DNA of 64,000 nt from RGIG3701 sp030530205 (GTDB lineage Bacteria; Planctomycetota; Planctomycetia; Pirellulales; Thermoguttaceae), in NCBI GenBank assembly GCA_030530205.1, contig JAUMVK010000010.1, positions 47,285 through 111,284 of the forward strand, in the 5' to 3' direction. The position numbers and the translations under genes are program-made. Below, piece by piece: positions 51,378-60,408 of this stretch (its first letter is position 1; each line of letters begins with the position of its first letter). Under the pieces are notes generated by a model that was not told where the DNA came from, searched no databases, and saw only the letters and a list, made by a program, of their open reading frames with translations.

Positions 51378-51857
51378 TTATTGTTCCACCTCAACGGTTT
51401 CTGTCTTTACGGCTTTCATGAGGTCGGCAGGGTTCATTTTGAACAAAAGTCCCCGGCTTCCCGCGTTAATGTAAATCTCTGGAAGGTCGAAAATGGTCTT
51501 TTGCACATAAACGGTCATTTCACGTTTGGTCCCAAACGGGCTGGTCCCGCCAACGTGGTAACCGCTGTATTTGTCGGCGTCCTTCGGATCACACACTTTC
51601 ACGCTCTTGACGTTCAGGATGCGTGCCATGGCTTTGGTGGAGATCTCGCAGTCACCGTGCATCAGCACCACAAACGGAATGATCGGTTTTTCCTCGGTCT
51701 GGCAGATGATCGTCTTAATGACTCGGTGCTCATCCACGCCAAGTTCCCTGGCACCGACGCGCGTTCCGCCGTGTTCCTCATACTTGTACGACATTAACTC
51801 ATATTCCACGCCGGCTTTCTGAAGAGCTCGGATCGCGTTGGTCATGGGTGCTTTCAT
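51378..51857 (-). CDS. ybaK: Cys-tRNA(Pro)/aminoacyl-tRNA deacylase, YbaK/EbsC type
   Basis: 159 aa, ATG after AGGAAAAG. Removes wrongly attached amino acids from tRNA. Family features: TNAIRALQKAGVEYELMSYKYEEHGGTRVGARELGVDEHRVIKTII, the central MHGDCEISTKAMAR and the YHVGGTSPFGTKREMTVYVQ segment with GGxSP, then NAGSRGLLFKMNPADLMK. Length and order are usual for the family. It may be cotranscribed with the 50447 gene, which starts 19 bases after it. Confidence 0.9.
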   Translation of the reverse strand: MKAPMTNAIRALQKAGVEYELMSYKYEEHGGTRVGARELGVDEHRVIKTIICQTEEKPIIPFVVLMHGDCEISTKAMARILNVKSVKVCDPKDADKYSGYHVGGTSPFGTKREMTVYVQKTIFDLPEIYINAGSRGLLFKMNPADLMKAVKTETVEVEQ

Positions 51858-51904
51858 CTTTTCCTGAACCTTTCCGTTTTGAGCAGTCAGTGACCACTGA
51901 CCAC

Positions 51905-52342
51905 TTATTTCTCCGGAAAAACAAACGAGTCACAGAACGCAGTCTGGAAATCGTACAAGTCGGCAAAATCCTCACGCCGGTCTTTGGCAGTTGCACGGAT
52001 TTTACCAGCTTCCACCATATTGAACACAATGTTTCCAAAATCGTCGGTCGTATGGACTCCCCACTGATTGAACACGACCTTTGCCATGTACCCAAAGAGC
52101 CATCGCGCACGAATGCGGATCGCCTCGCAGAGTTCCGCCCCTGAAATGTGCTGGAGGTTGGAATCCGGCTCATCACGGTCCTCGTCCCCAGGTTTGTTTT
52201 TGGCCGGAAGACGATCATTAGAAGACCCCATCCCAAGCTGCGTTCGGGCAAAATCTAACGTTTCCAGTACATAATAATACGCGTTAAGCCTGTAACGCGG
52301 ATCCTTTTCAATAATCGAATGAAGCTGAAGCTGATCGAACAT
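51905..52342 (-). CDS. Minf_1886 family protein
   Basis: 145 aa from the ATG at 52342. The pattern YRLNAYYYVLETLDFAR at the start, HISGAELCEAIRIRARWLFGYMAKVVFNQWGV in the middle and DDFGNIVFNMVE, REDFADLYDFQTAF at the end match the Minf_1886 (Planctomycetes/Verrucomicrobia) conserved family, function unknown. An insertion around residue 40-60 (PAKNKPGDEDRDEP) makes it a bit longer than the usual 120-130 aa. Upstream of the start is a TTCCTGACTCCTGA repeat arm, so the frame there is not coding. Confidence 0.8.
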   Translation of the reverse strand: MFDQLQLHSIIEKDPRYRLNAYYYVLETLDFARTQLGMGSSNDRLPAKNKPGDEDRDEPDSNLQHISGAELCEAIRIRARWLFGYMAKVVFNQWGVHTTDDFGNIVFNMVEAGKIRATAKDRREDFADLYDFQTAFCDSFVFPEK

Positions 52343-52354
52343 CGTTCTTTTACC

Positions 52355-52387
52355 AATTCCTGATTCCTGACTCCTGACTCCTGATTG
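52355..52387. repeat. Short TTCCTGACTCCTGAC-type tandem repeat
   Basis: Units of CCTGATT/CCTGACT in a row, a single arm without a visible inverse partner. Similar in style to the arms at 6807 and 15140. Confidence 0.5.
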
Positions 52388-52479
52388 TATTTTACCACAT
52401 TTCCAAAATTCTGGGAAGAGCAAAAATATTAGACTTTTTAATAAAATTAGCCGATTATACCGGAAAAAAGGAGCGTATT

Positions 52480-53715
52480 ATGTTAAAAAATTATTTATAT
52501 TCGTGGGATTCAGACTCTTCAGACCGGTTTTTTCTCAGAAAGCTTCATATCAGAACCTCAGTGAGAATGATTCTTCTGTGGGCTTTGGGGATTAGTCTGG
52601 TGGTCTGTGCCGTGGATGTAACACCTGTACACTCCCAGGAAACAGCAACCCCGGTCCTTGAGAAACCCACGGAAAACAAGGTACATTCCATCGTCCAAAA
52701 AACAAATGATTCCAGTAAACGAGAGGCGTTATTTGCCGAGTTGGAAAAGCAGAGCGCGATCCTGAAAGCTCAGGAAAAGGTTTTAAAAATCGTGGCGGAA
52801 ATCATCTCGCCAAGTGTCGTGCATATCACGTCCGACTCTGTGAAATACGGGGGGCGTGGGGAACGCATTAAACATCACGACGAAGGAAGTGGGATCATCA
52901 TCCAGCACAAAGAACGTTTTTTCATTCTGACCAACTACCACGTCGTTCGGGATGCCCTGAACGAAAATATCGAAATCCAGTACACCGATAATCGGATGAC
53001 CAATCCCATTCACGTCTGGTACGACAAAGAGACGGACATTGCAGTATTGGAAGTGAAGGAAAAAGATCTGATTCCCGCCAAAATCGGCGACAGCAATCAG
53101 ACCGATATTGGCAACTTTGTGCTCGCAGTCGGCAGTCCGTTCGGTCTGGACAGCACGGTCACATTCGGGATCATCAGCGCAAAAGGGCGCCGCGCTCTGA
53201 ACATTGACGCGAACGTCAACCTTCAGGACTTCATCCAGACCGACGCGGCGATCAATCCGGGAAATTCCGGGGGCCCGCTCGTGAATCTCCAGGGGGAAGT
53301 CATCGCGATGAACACGGCAATCGCCAGTAGTACGGGCGTAAGCGCCGGGATCGCGTTTTCGATCCCTATCAATATGGTCGAACTCATCGCCGATCAGCTC
53401 ATCCTCTATGGAAAGGCCAAACGCGCGTATCTGGGCGTAACGCTGGATTCCACCTTCACCGTTTCCAAAGCCAAGGCTCTTGGAATCGAAAAGGGAAACG
53501 GCGCACTTGTCTCGGAAGTCGCCCCGGGCTCCCCCGCCGCGCAGGGGAATATTACGGTCGGTGATGTGATCGTCTCGTTCAACAACAGGTCCGTGGATGA
53601 TGAAAAACATCTGTATAATCTCGTGAATTTAACGGAAATCGGCCCGGAAATCCCTGTGATGGTTTTCCGCGGCGGAAAAGTTTATACAACAAATATCCGA
53701 TTATTGGAGAGATAA
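52480..53715 (+). CDS. HtrA/DegP-type serine protease with one PDZ domain
   Basis: 411 aa, ATG preceded by AAGGAG seven bases away. A membrane segment near residue 30-50 exports it; the mature part is a trypsin-like protease: NYHVV with His 154, ETDIAVL with Asp 186, and GNSGGPL with Ser 263 form the triad. One PDZ domain follows (YLGVTLDSTF...GALVSEVAPGSPAAQGNITVGDVI). This degrades or refolds damaged proteins in the periplasm. The stop codon is immediately followed by the ATG of the GH13-like gene with no spacer, so the two are probably cotranscribed. A housekeeping quality-control role with an unusual neighbour. Confidence 0.9.
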   Translation: MLKNYLYSWDSDSSDRFFLRKLHIRTSVRMILLWALGISLVVCAVDVTPVHSQETATPVLEKPTENKVHSIVQKTNDSSKREALFAELEKQSAILKAQEKVLKIVAEIISPSVVHITSDSVKYGGRGERIKHHDEGSGIIIQHKERFFILTNYHVVRDALNENIEIQYTDNRMTNPIHVWYDKETDIAVLEVKEKDLIPAKIGDSNQTDIGNFVLAVGSPFGLDSTVTFGIISAKGRRALNIDANVNLQDFIQTDAAINPGNSGGPLVNLQGEVIAMNTAIASSTGVSAGIAFSIPINMVELIADQLILYGKAKRAYLGVTLDSTFTVSKAKALGIEKGNGALVSEVAPGSPAAQGNITVGDVIVSFNNRSVDDEKHLYNLVNLTEIGPEIPVMVFRGGKVYTTNIRLLER

Positions 53716-56700
53716 ATGAAAGTTTGTACCCCATTCTTTCTTCTTTTGGCCGTTTTGTTCGTTCTGTGCGGCCAGATGGACGCGAAAACCGTCACGCTTT
53801 CGGACGGGAAAAACCTCGAAGTTGATTTCAATTCCGAAACGGGGCTTCTGGAAGTGATTCGTTTTCAGGGCGAAACGCTAACCGTCCCTGAAAGCCGCTA
53901 CATGCCCTTCGACGTGAATCAGGGCGAAAAAGAAACCCGAAACGAAAAGTGGGTCGCGTGGGGGGGAAGAACCGAATTCCTCGGTCTGGAGCAAACCGAC
54001 GCCCAGACCGTCGAGACGCGCTGGAAGGCCGATGGCAACTGGAACGTTTCGCTCATCTGGACGATCGACCCCGCGCGCCAAATGCTCGGCCGCCGCATGA
54101 AAGTCACTTGGAACGGCCCCGAGGAAGTGAAGATCCGTGCCTTCTGGTGGCGTTTTCCGACGCTCAAGATCGATGAGTCGGCGTACTTCTTCACGCCGGG
54201 CCAGTTCCCGCCGCAGAGGACCAGTCTTTCCCGGGATTTCGGAAAACGCACCGCCTGGGAGCGGCCCGGGATCGTTCAGCTCTCGCCGAAGTGCAGCGCG
54301 GTTTACTTCATGGACTACACGGACCCGACGCTCGACTCCGGCTCCACCGAGTTCATGCGCACCGGCGAAAACGAAAAGGCGGGCCTCCAGGTCTCACAGG
54401 TCTTTTCGATCATGGGCCGCATGAAGCCCGGAAACACGCAGGAACTCGGTACGACTTGGCTCTGGTTCCTCCCCACAGACGGTGAAACGGCTCTTCAAAA
54501 ACTTCAGGAGGGTTACACCCGGCTTGGGATCGTTACGCCGTCCGACACGCCGGAAGAGTTCCGAAAAATGCTTCTTTTCTCGTTCCACCCCGGCGGCTGG
54601 ATCGGGAGCAACATGCAGGACCTCGGCGGGTTCAAAAAGGCCGTTCCTTACGTGGACCGGATCGTCGAATCCGGCGCGAACGCCGTCTGGATGCTCCCGG
54701 TGGAGGACCGGGGAATTTACTGGCCGCGCGACTACTACAAATTCCAGGAAGGCCTCGGGACCGGCGACGAGTACCGCGCCCTGGTGCAGCGTATGCACGA
54801 CTGCGGCCTGTACGTCATGCAGGACTGCGTGCCCCACGGTGGAAGCAACGAGTTCGACCGCGCAAAACAGCACCCGGAATGGCTCGTTTACGACGAAGAC
54901 GGCTCCACGTTCAATTACTGGTGCTTCGATTTTAACTGGCCCACCTGGCGCGAGTACATGAAAAACGTCGCGAAGTACTACATGCGCGAGTATGGGATCG
55001 ACGGCTACCGCATCGACGCCGTAAGCGGCTCCAAGATCCCGAACTGGAACCCCGGAATCCCGTACGCCCGCGCCAGTTTCGCAAAGCTCCAGGCCGGGTT
55101 CAACATGCAACGCTCGATCCGTGAGGGTGTAAAAGAGGAAAAGCCCCAAAAAGGCGGCACACTGGCGGAAGTCGGAAGCGACTGTTTTGGCCTGACGAGC
55201 GACGCGGTTTACGATTTTGCCGGATGCTACAACGTGTTCCAAGCCTCGCGGTCGCAAACCCCCGCCGAGTACGTGAAAAACCTGCGCCGCTGGCTCTACG
55301 AGTGCCGCCTCGGGGGGCTGAAAAATCTGCTTCGTATGCGCCACTCGGAAAGCCACGACTCCCTCCGCTCCCAGCTCTGGTACAGCGTCCGGCCCGCCCG
55401 TGCGATCGTGGCCCTGACCGCCATGGTGGACGGGATCCCGCTTCTGTACCAGGGGCAGGAAGTTGGAAATATTGAGACTTACGCCAAGATCTTCGCGATT
55501 CGGAAGGCGCTGCCCGAAATGCAGAACGCGAATTACGACTACATGAGCGTCCCGGCTCCCGACGGCGTTTTCGCAGTCGCGTACGAAAAAGACGGTCTGC
55601 GCTCCGTGGGTTTCCTGAACTTCAACGAGACTCCGGTCCGGTTCACGTACAAACCCGAAAAAGACGCTCTGACAGAAGTAACGGACATGCTCGCCGGCCG
55701 CACCATTCCGGTTCAAAACGGTGAGATCCCAGTCGTTCTGCCCGCGTACGGGTTTAACGTTTTCGCGCTGCGCCGGGTCGATTTCCAACCTCCGGAGCTG
55801 AAAGCCTCAACGGCCGCCACAAAACCGGCCGCCGTGACCGAAAACGCCTGGGAACTGAAAGGCTCCAACTGGTCCGCATTAATTAATAGTCAGACCGGTC
55901 TTTTGACCTCCATGACGGTAAACGGCGTGGAAGTCCTCGGCGGGATACACGACTCGAACGCGTACGAAACCCCCGCGTCCTGCGTTTCCCGGGACGAAAA
56001 ATCGATCGTTCTGGAGCGGCGACTCAGCTCGTCCGCCTGCCGTTTCACGTACCGGGTCGAAAACGACCGGCTCCGGTTCGACGTGGAGTGGCTCGGCGGA
56101 AAAGCGCCCGAAAACACGACGTTCTTCTTCACGTGCCCCAACGCTGAGATCTGGTCCGCCCAAACAGCCGAAGGACTGCTTCGTGACCGGATCACATTCC
56201 GGAACGAAGAAAACGTGAACGTGAACGCCCGCCACGGTATTTACTGGCGCCCGCTGGAACTGGACGTTCTGTACGATTCGCTGTACCAGCCGCTCTGGCG
56301 CGGGTCGTACCTCGGCGCAGAATGGCAAAACGTTGCCGTACGGTTCCATTTCAATGAGCACGCCCTCCCCGCCCGCGTCCGCTGGCTGAACCACTTTGGA
56401 GAAACCAAAGGCCTGGTCGCCGCACTTTCGCTTCAGGGGCCGCTTGACGCGGAGATTCCAAGCCGCTTCACGGTGACGATCTGCGGGGACGACTGCGGGG
56501 ACGACGCTTCCAGCGTCGTTAATAATCGAGCCACCACCATGCTCCCGGTCAATGGCGGCTGGCTCTTTGAGAACGAATTCTACGCGCTGCGCCTCACCCG
56601 GTCCGGCGCGATCACGGAGTTCAAATCGAAAAAAGACGGAGGAAAACCCATTTTCAAATCCGGAAGCCTCTACACCGACTACGGTTTCGGCGAGCGCGGC

Positions 56701-57240
56701 AAGCGTTTTGGAAACGAAAACGAAGTGGAAGTCTGGTCACGGATCGAGACGCTGGACAGCGGCGCAGTTCGGCTTCATTTCGAGGGCAGGCTCCGTCAGT
56801 CAGACCGTTTCGGACGCATTCCGAAAACCGTTTCATTCATGACCGAGTACACGCTGGACGAAAGCCCGGTGGTGAAAATGCGTTCCAAAATCAACGCGCC
56901 AGACGCACCGAAAACCGATGCCGCGTTTCTCTCGTGGATGATGACGAGCGAGACGGTCAATGGTTTTTCATGCGTGAAAGACGGTAAAGAAATCGCGTCA
57001 GGAAACCCGCTCGAGGCCCAGGGACGTACGGCCCAAAGCCGCGAACTGGGGGGAACGCCGGATGAATTCATTCTGAAGTCAGACGGGAAAGACCTGCTGA
57101 TCGTCCGGAATTTCACCCGAACCCAGCCGGGAAACATTTTCTGCGACCGGGCGAATTTCTTCATCGCTTTTTATGACGGCAAACTCCCGGAAAACGCTCA
57201 GCCTATAATGGACTGTGAGTGGGAGTTTGAGGTGAAATAG
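53716..57240 (+). CDS. Large secreted GH13-like alpha-amylase family protein
   Basis: 1174 aa, ATG directly after the protease stop codon, signal peptide (FLLLAVLFVLCGQMDA). An N-terminal beta-rich domain (about 25-280) precedes the TIM barrel with GYRIDAVS (nucleophile-like Asp 434), GTLAEVGSD (Glu 485) and RHSESHDS (Asp 548), the three alpha-amylase-family acidic residues. A second beta-rich half follows, residues 700-1170, similar to the first half in style and possibly carbohydrate binding. Acts outside on alpha-glucan or a related sugar; which is not known. A palindrome of the GACGACGCTTCC family lies in frame at 56483-56520. Confidence 0.8.
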   Translation: MKVCTPFFLLLAVLFVLCGQMDAKTVTLSDGKNLEVDFNSETGLLEVIRFQGETLTVPESRYMPFDVNQGEKETRNEKWVAWGGRTEFLGLEQTDAQTVETRWKADGNWNVSLIWTIDPARQMLGRRMKVTWNGPEEVKIRAFWWRFPTLKIDESAYFFTPGQFPPQRTSLSRDFGKRTAWERPGIVQLSPKCSAVYFMDYTDPTLDSGSTEFMRTGENEKAGLQVSQVFSIMGRMKPGNTQELGTTWLWFLPTDGETALQKLQEGYTRLGIVTPSDTPEEFRKMLLFSFHPGGWIGSNMQDLGGFKKAVPYVDRIVESGANAVWMLPVEDRGIYWPRDYYKFQEGLGTGDEYRALVQRMHDCGLYVMQDCVPHGGSNEFDRAKQHPEWLVYDEDGSTFNYWCFDFNWPTWREYMKNVAKYYMREYGIDGYRIDAVSGSKIPNWNPGIPYARASFAKLQAGFNMQRSIREGVKEEKPQKGGTLAEVGSDCFGLTSDAVYDFAGCYNVFQASRSQTPAEYVKNLRRWLYECRLGGLKNLLRMRHSESHDSLRSQLWYSVRPARAIVALTAMVDGIPLLYQGQEVGNIETYAKIFAIRKALPEMQNANYDYMSVPAPDGVFAVAYEKDGLRSVGFLNFNETPVRFTYKPEKDALTEVTDMLAGRTIPVQNGEIPVVLPAYGFNVFALRRVDFQPPELKASTAATKPAAVTENAWELKGSNWSALINSQTGLLTSMTVNGVEVLGGIHDSNAYETPASCVSRDEKSIVLERRLSSSACRFTYRVENDRLRFDVEWLGGKAPENTTFFFTCPNAEIWSAQTAEGLLRDRITFRNEENVNVNARHGIYWRPLELDVLYDSLYQPLWRGSYLGAEWQNVAVRFHFNEHALPARVRWLNHFGETKGLVAALSLQGPLDAEIPSRFTVTICGDDCGDDASSVVNNRATTMLPVNGGWLFENEFYALRLTRSGAITEFKSKKDGGKPIFKSGSLYTDYGFGERGKRFGNENEVEVWSRIETLDSGAVRLHFEGRLRQSDRFGRIPKTVSFMTEYTLDESPVVKMRSKINAPDAPKTDAAFLSWMMTSETVNGFSCVKDGKEIASGNPLEAQGRTAQSRELGGTPDEFILKSDGKDLLIVRNFTRTQPGNIFCDRANFFIAFYDGKLPENAQPIMDCEWEFEVK
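56483..56520. repeat. Palindrome of the GACGACGCTTCC family inside the GH13-like gene
   Basis: GCGGGGACGACT is directly followed by a second GCGGGGACGAC that continues to the full palindrome CGCTTCCAGCGTCGTT, so the left part is duplicated in tandem. It codes for CGDDCGDDASSVV in frame, and the reading frame continues. Confidence 0.8.
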
Positions 57241-57254
57241 AGACGTTCACACGG

Positions 57255-57277
57255 GGGACTCGCCCAATGCGGGTCCC
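57255..57277 (+). terminator. Candidate terminator after the GH13-like gene
   Basis: GGGACTCGC with GCGGGTCCC (nine pairs, one G-T) around CCAAT. It is 14 bases past the stop codon. The following bases are AT rich, but not a T run. Confidence 0.5.
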
Positions 57278-57288
57278 TCATATTAATA

Positions 57289-58287
57289 TTAATTGTGATG
57301 ATCTTTTAAATATTGTTCTGTTACATCGATCATCTCATTCCCTGACGAAATTTCAAAGAAGGAATCGTCCAGCGATACATCATTCAAATGAGTCTGCTCA
57401 AACCGGATAGTATAACTGAACGTTTCTTTCGGCTCCTGGGCCTTTTTCTCATCCGACGGCATACGATAAAATCGAATCAGAATCGGCAACCCCTGCGCTT
57501 TGTCGATCAGAAGCTCCACGCACATCGGGATCTCGCCAGGCAGGGCAAACAGTCCCCCTGCAGGATCCAACCCACGAGATTCCAGAACTTCCCAGACAAA
57601 TTCTTGTTTTAACTGTCCCTCAATCTGATAAATAGGCTGGTTCGTTCCAGGTAATTGCGTCTCGCCTGCCATGGTGAACTGGTAGGACATCAAAATACCT
57701 TCCAGGATTTGCGCGACATTCGGCTGTGAGTACCACGGCGGCACAATCGATGGGTACTCCAGCGGTGATTGTCCCACCATCGTTTTTACTGTAGAGAGAT
57801 TCACAACCTGGACCTTACCCAAACTGTCATCCTGATTTTTTTGTTCGTCTGCTCGCCGTTCGGTCAATGTCCAAAGACGTTCCTGATCTCCATTCAAAAC
57901 CGAAAGCTGATAAAACCTGAAACCCGTCATGTAAAATGTAAACTCCCAACGGGCCGAAACCTTTTCCTGAGCATTCAGGGAACCGATCTCACACTTCTGA
58001 TAAAATTCCCCTTTTCCGTTGAAGATTTTCCCCATAATATCCGCCTGGCAGTGCAAATTGGTAGAATAATTCTGGGCTTCCCATATCGTGCGAATCGAAT
58101 TTTGCAGAATGATCCGTACTGTTCTGTCCAGATCGTCCGAGGCGGAAAACGATTGAGGCGTTTCCTCCGCAGAAACCATAACGGTCGTGAAAAACAAATT
58201 AAAAAATAGGAATATTCCAGAAATGACGAAAATGTAATTTGCGTATTTTACCCGATTTAGGGTCCGAAAAAAATTTTTATGATACAT
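57289..58287 (-). CDS. Secreted protein of unknown function
   Basis: 332 aa, ATG start. A hydrophobic segment at about 15-40 (YIFVISGIFLFFNLFFTTVMVSAEE) is a signal peptide or anchor. The rest has the pattern of a beta-rich periplasmic domain: TNLHCQADIMGKIFNGKGEFYQKCEIGS, WEFTFYMTGFRFYQLSVLNGDQERLWTL, GEIPMCVELLIDKAQGLPILIRFYRMP. This style resembles the LolA/MucB half-barrel fold that carries lipids or binds lipoproteins, but similarity by eye is weak. It converges with the GH13-like gene. Confidence 0.55.
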   Translation of the reverse strand: MYHKNFFRTLNRVKYANYIFVISGIFLFFNLFFTTVMVSAEETPQSFSASDDLDRTVRIILQNSIRTIWEAQNYSTNLHCQADIMGKIFNGKGEFYQKCEIGSLNAQEKVSARWEFTFYMTGFRFYQLSVLNGDQERLWTLTERRADEQKNQDDSLGKVQVVNLSTVKTMVGQSPLEYPSIVPPWYSQPNVAQILEGILMSYQFTMAGETQLPGTNQPIYQIEGQLKQEFVWEVLESRGLDPAGGLFALPGEIPMCVELLIDKAQGLPILIRFYRMPSDEKKAQEPKETFSYTIRFEQTHLNDVSLDDSFFEISSGNEMIDVTEQYLKDHHN

Positions 58288-58603
58288 TTGACAATTTGAA
58301 CAATTTTATCAAAGAAATGGATCGTAACAACCGAAAATATTTATAGCAGGCGTTCCCCATGTGTAAACGGAATATTTCGTACCCACATCGGAACGTCACG
58401 GGGCATTATATCCGAAGTACCGGATATATGCAAACGGAATTTCAAAAAATTTGCGAAATTTTGGCAAAAATTTCGGAATTAACCCAAATTGATATTGAAA
58501 AAAAATCACGATTTGGTTTATATTGATACTGTAAAATATAATCAAGTCGCACGAGCAGGATGCGTATGCGTCATTTTTTGAAGGAGTCATATAGGGGTAC
58601 AGT
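58288..58603. other. AT-rich intergenic region upstream of a lipoprotein gene
   Basis: Divergent genes on both sides. Near 58514-58545 is TTGGTT, 18 bases, TATAAT, a possible promoter for the gene at 58604. AAGGAG at 58580 and GGGG at 58594 lie before the ATG. The left half should hold the promoter of the 57289 gene. No gene is supported. Confidence 0.5.
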
Positions 58604-59530
58604 ATGAGAACCTGGTTGACAACGTTTTTCTCACTTTGCATTATTACCATGTTGATTGGATGCAAAGAACAGACTTTAGGCCCATACACAACGGGTGGAC
58701 CGGACCTTTCACAACCACACCATCCGGCTGGAATCGCTGGCCCAGGTCCAGGAGTTGATTTAGGCACACCAAATCGCGGTTACGGGGCCAACGCGGGTGC
58801 ACCGGAAACCCCACCTGAAATGAGAACCTCCCAGCTGGCTTTTGTCGGCCCTCAGGGAGCCAAGGTTTCCTGGGATGTTTCCGCACAGGGAATGTTTGAC
58901 TCGGAACAGATGGTCTGTCCGTTCCGTCAGGACTTCCCCCAGAGCGGTATTTACCGTCTGAAACTCACGGATATTCCGGGACACGCCGGTCTGGAACTCT
59001 ACCCGACTATTGAAGTCGCACCGGCTCTGCCGCGTACGCAGGCTTTCCTCGCCCACAGCATGATCCCGGTCAACTTCACCGAAGAAGACATCATGCAGGT
59101 CCGCAGCGGTAACTTCGTCACCAAGGTGATCTATCTGCCGGATCCTGAATTCCAGGAACTGGCTCTGGCCGTGGGAACCCCTGACACCATCGTCAGCACC
59201 CGCCTTGACCCGGGCGTTGACCCGGTTGCGGAAGCCGACCGCCGCGGCGCGATCCTCGCCATCATCCGTATGGGCAACAAATCCATCACGCCCGAAATGG
59301 CTCCGATGGGCAGTGTCGTCACGGACGAAAACGGGAATCCGATCAATGGCGCAGTCCCGGGAATGCCGGCTGGCGCCCAGGGCGGTACAACCCCGTCCGA
59401 CTATATTTCCGGCGTTACGGGTCCTGAATTTGGCACTCCGATCACGGAAACCCCTCACGGACTCCCTGGACCGGTCGATCTTCCGGAAGGTGAACGCGCT
59501 CGTCGCCGCGGCACCTACCCGACCCGATAA
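58604..59530 (+). CDS. Lipoprotein, first of a paralogous pair
   Basis: 308 aa, ATG start. The signal sequence ends in the lipobox MLIGC, followed by a Gly/Pro-rich linker (about 25-75) of the type used in planctomycete envelope proteins. The core (about 75-220) reads MRTSQLAFVGPQGAKVSWDV, then LTDIPGHAGLELYPTIEVAPALP, VNFTEEDIMQVRSGNFVTKVIYLPDP. The same pattern returns in the next gene (LTNIPLMPGVELFPTIEIL, VEFTKDDLYAAIRGKFVTRIIYIENP), so the two are clearly homologous. The family is not one I can name; it may bind a partner in the periplasm or at the outer membrane. A GC-rich hairpin lies between the two genes. Confidence 0.7.
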   Translation: MRTWLTTFFSLCIITMLIGCKEQTLGPYTTGGPDLSQPHHPAGIAGPGPGVDLGTPNRGYGANAGAPETPPEMRTSQLAFVGPQGAKVSWDVSAQGMFDSEQMVCPFRQDFPQSGIYRLKLTDIPGHAGLELYPTIEVAPALPRTQAFLAHSMIPVNFTEEDIMQVRSGNFVTKVIYLPDPEFQELALAVGTPDTIVSTRLDPGVDPVAEADRRGAILAIIRMGNKSITPEMAPMGSVVTDENGNPINGAVPGMPAGAQGGTTPSDYISGVTGPEFGTPITETPHGLPGPVDLPEGERARRRGTYPTR

Positions 59531-59581
59531 TTTCTCGATCCATTGGGCAAAGAATGAATGGCCGTGATGACGCGACCGAAA

Positions 59582-59632
59582 GGAGCGGATTCAGGCGAGT
59601 GCAGCGATTTCCGCGTCACGCCTGATTCCGCT
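59582..59632. terminator. Hairpin between the paralogous genes
   Basis: GAGCGGATTCAGGCG and CGCCTGATTCCGCTC form a 15-bp stem with one mismatch around about 20 bases. No T run follows. It could slow or partly end transcription between the two genes, or be a processing site. Confidence 0.5.
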
Positions 59633-59675
59633 CACTGTATTGACGCCTTTCATAATCTTTAGAAAGAGATTTTCC

Positions 59676-60350
59676 ATGAAATTCAATCTGACGAAAATAC
59701 TCCTTGTTGGGCTTTGTTTTTGGGGCCTCCCGCAATTAACGTTCGCCCAGGAACTCCAAGCCATTCAGGACGGCGCACAGATACTTAACACTCCAGATAC
59801 AGGCGAGTATTTCCAGCACGTTCTCGTTTCGGCCCCGGAAGGAACGGAAATCGCTCCCGCCGCGGAAGGCAAATTCATTCAACCCATGCTGGCTCCACAG
59901 TATTACGCCCTGAAAGTGGGAAAAACCTACCGATTTCGTCTGACGAATATCCCGCTTATGCCTGGCGTGGAACTTTTCCCAACGATTGAAATTCTGGACC
60001 GTACCCACCCGCCGATTGGTGAGGAACTGCGGCATGCCATTCAGGTTGAATTCACGAAAGACGACCTTTACGCCGCCATCCGCGGAAAGTTTGTGACCCG
60101 GATCATTTACATTGAAAACCCGGAGACTGCGCTGCCGATTTCCTCCAGAGATCAGGTGGGCCAGGGGTATTTCGATGTCGCAGCCACAGCGGACCCGATC
60201 CTCGTCGCCAAAACACTTGGACGTCCGGTCGTTCGTATCCAGATCGGTGGCCGTTCACCAGACGATTTGGAAAATTTCGACCCGGCGTTTTTGTACGACT
60301 GCCCGCCTTTTTTGCACTATCCGCCGGCAGAACCCGGTAACAGGAAGTAA
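59676..60350 (+). CDS. Secreted protein, second of a paralogous pair
   Basis: 224 aa from the ATG at 59676, preceded by AAAGAGA. A signal peptide (LLVGLCFWGLPQLTFAQE) without lipobox precedes the same core as in 58604-59530: ILVSAPEGTEI..., VGKTYRFRLTNIPLMPGVELFPTIEIL, and FTKDDLYAAIRGKFVTRIIYIENP, with a shorter linker and no C-terminal Gly-rich part. The second half differs more. One is a lipoprotein, the other soluble, so they may be a membrane-bound and a free partner of one system. A pair of hairpins follows. Confidence 0.7.
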   Translation: MKFNLTKILLVGLCFWGLPQLTFAQELQAIQDGAQILNTPDTGEYFQHVLVSAPEGTEIAPAAEGKFIQPMLAPQYYALKVGKTYRFRLTNIPLMPGVELFPTIEILDRTHPPIGEELRHAIQVEFTKDDLYAAIRGKFVTRIIYIENPETALPISSRDQVGQGYFDVAATADPILVAKTLGRPVVRIQIGGRSPDDLENFDPAFLYDCPPFLHYPPAEPGNRK

Positions 60351-60363
60351 ACGATAAAAACAA

Positions 60364-60389
60364 ACGGGAGCCCAGCCGCTCCCGTCTGC
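60364..60389 (+). terminator. First hairpin after the paralogous pair
   Basis: ACGGGAGC and GCTCCCGT form an 8-bp stem around six bases. It lies 14 bases after the stop codon. Confidence 0.55.
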
Positions 60390-60408
60390 AAAAGAAAAAT
60401 CAAAGTCC

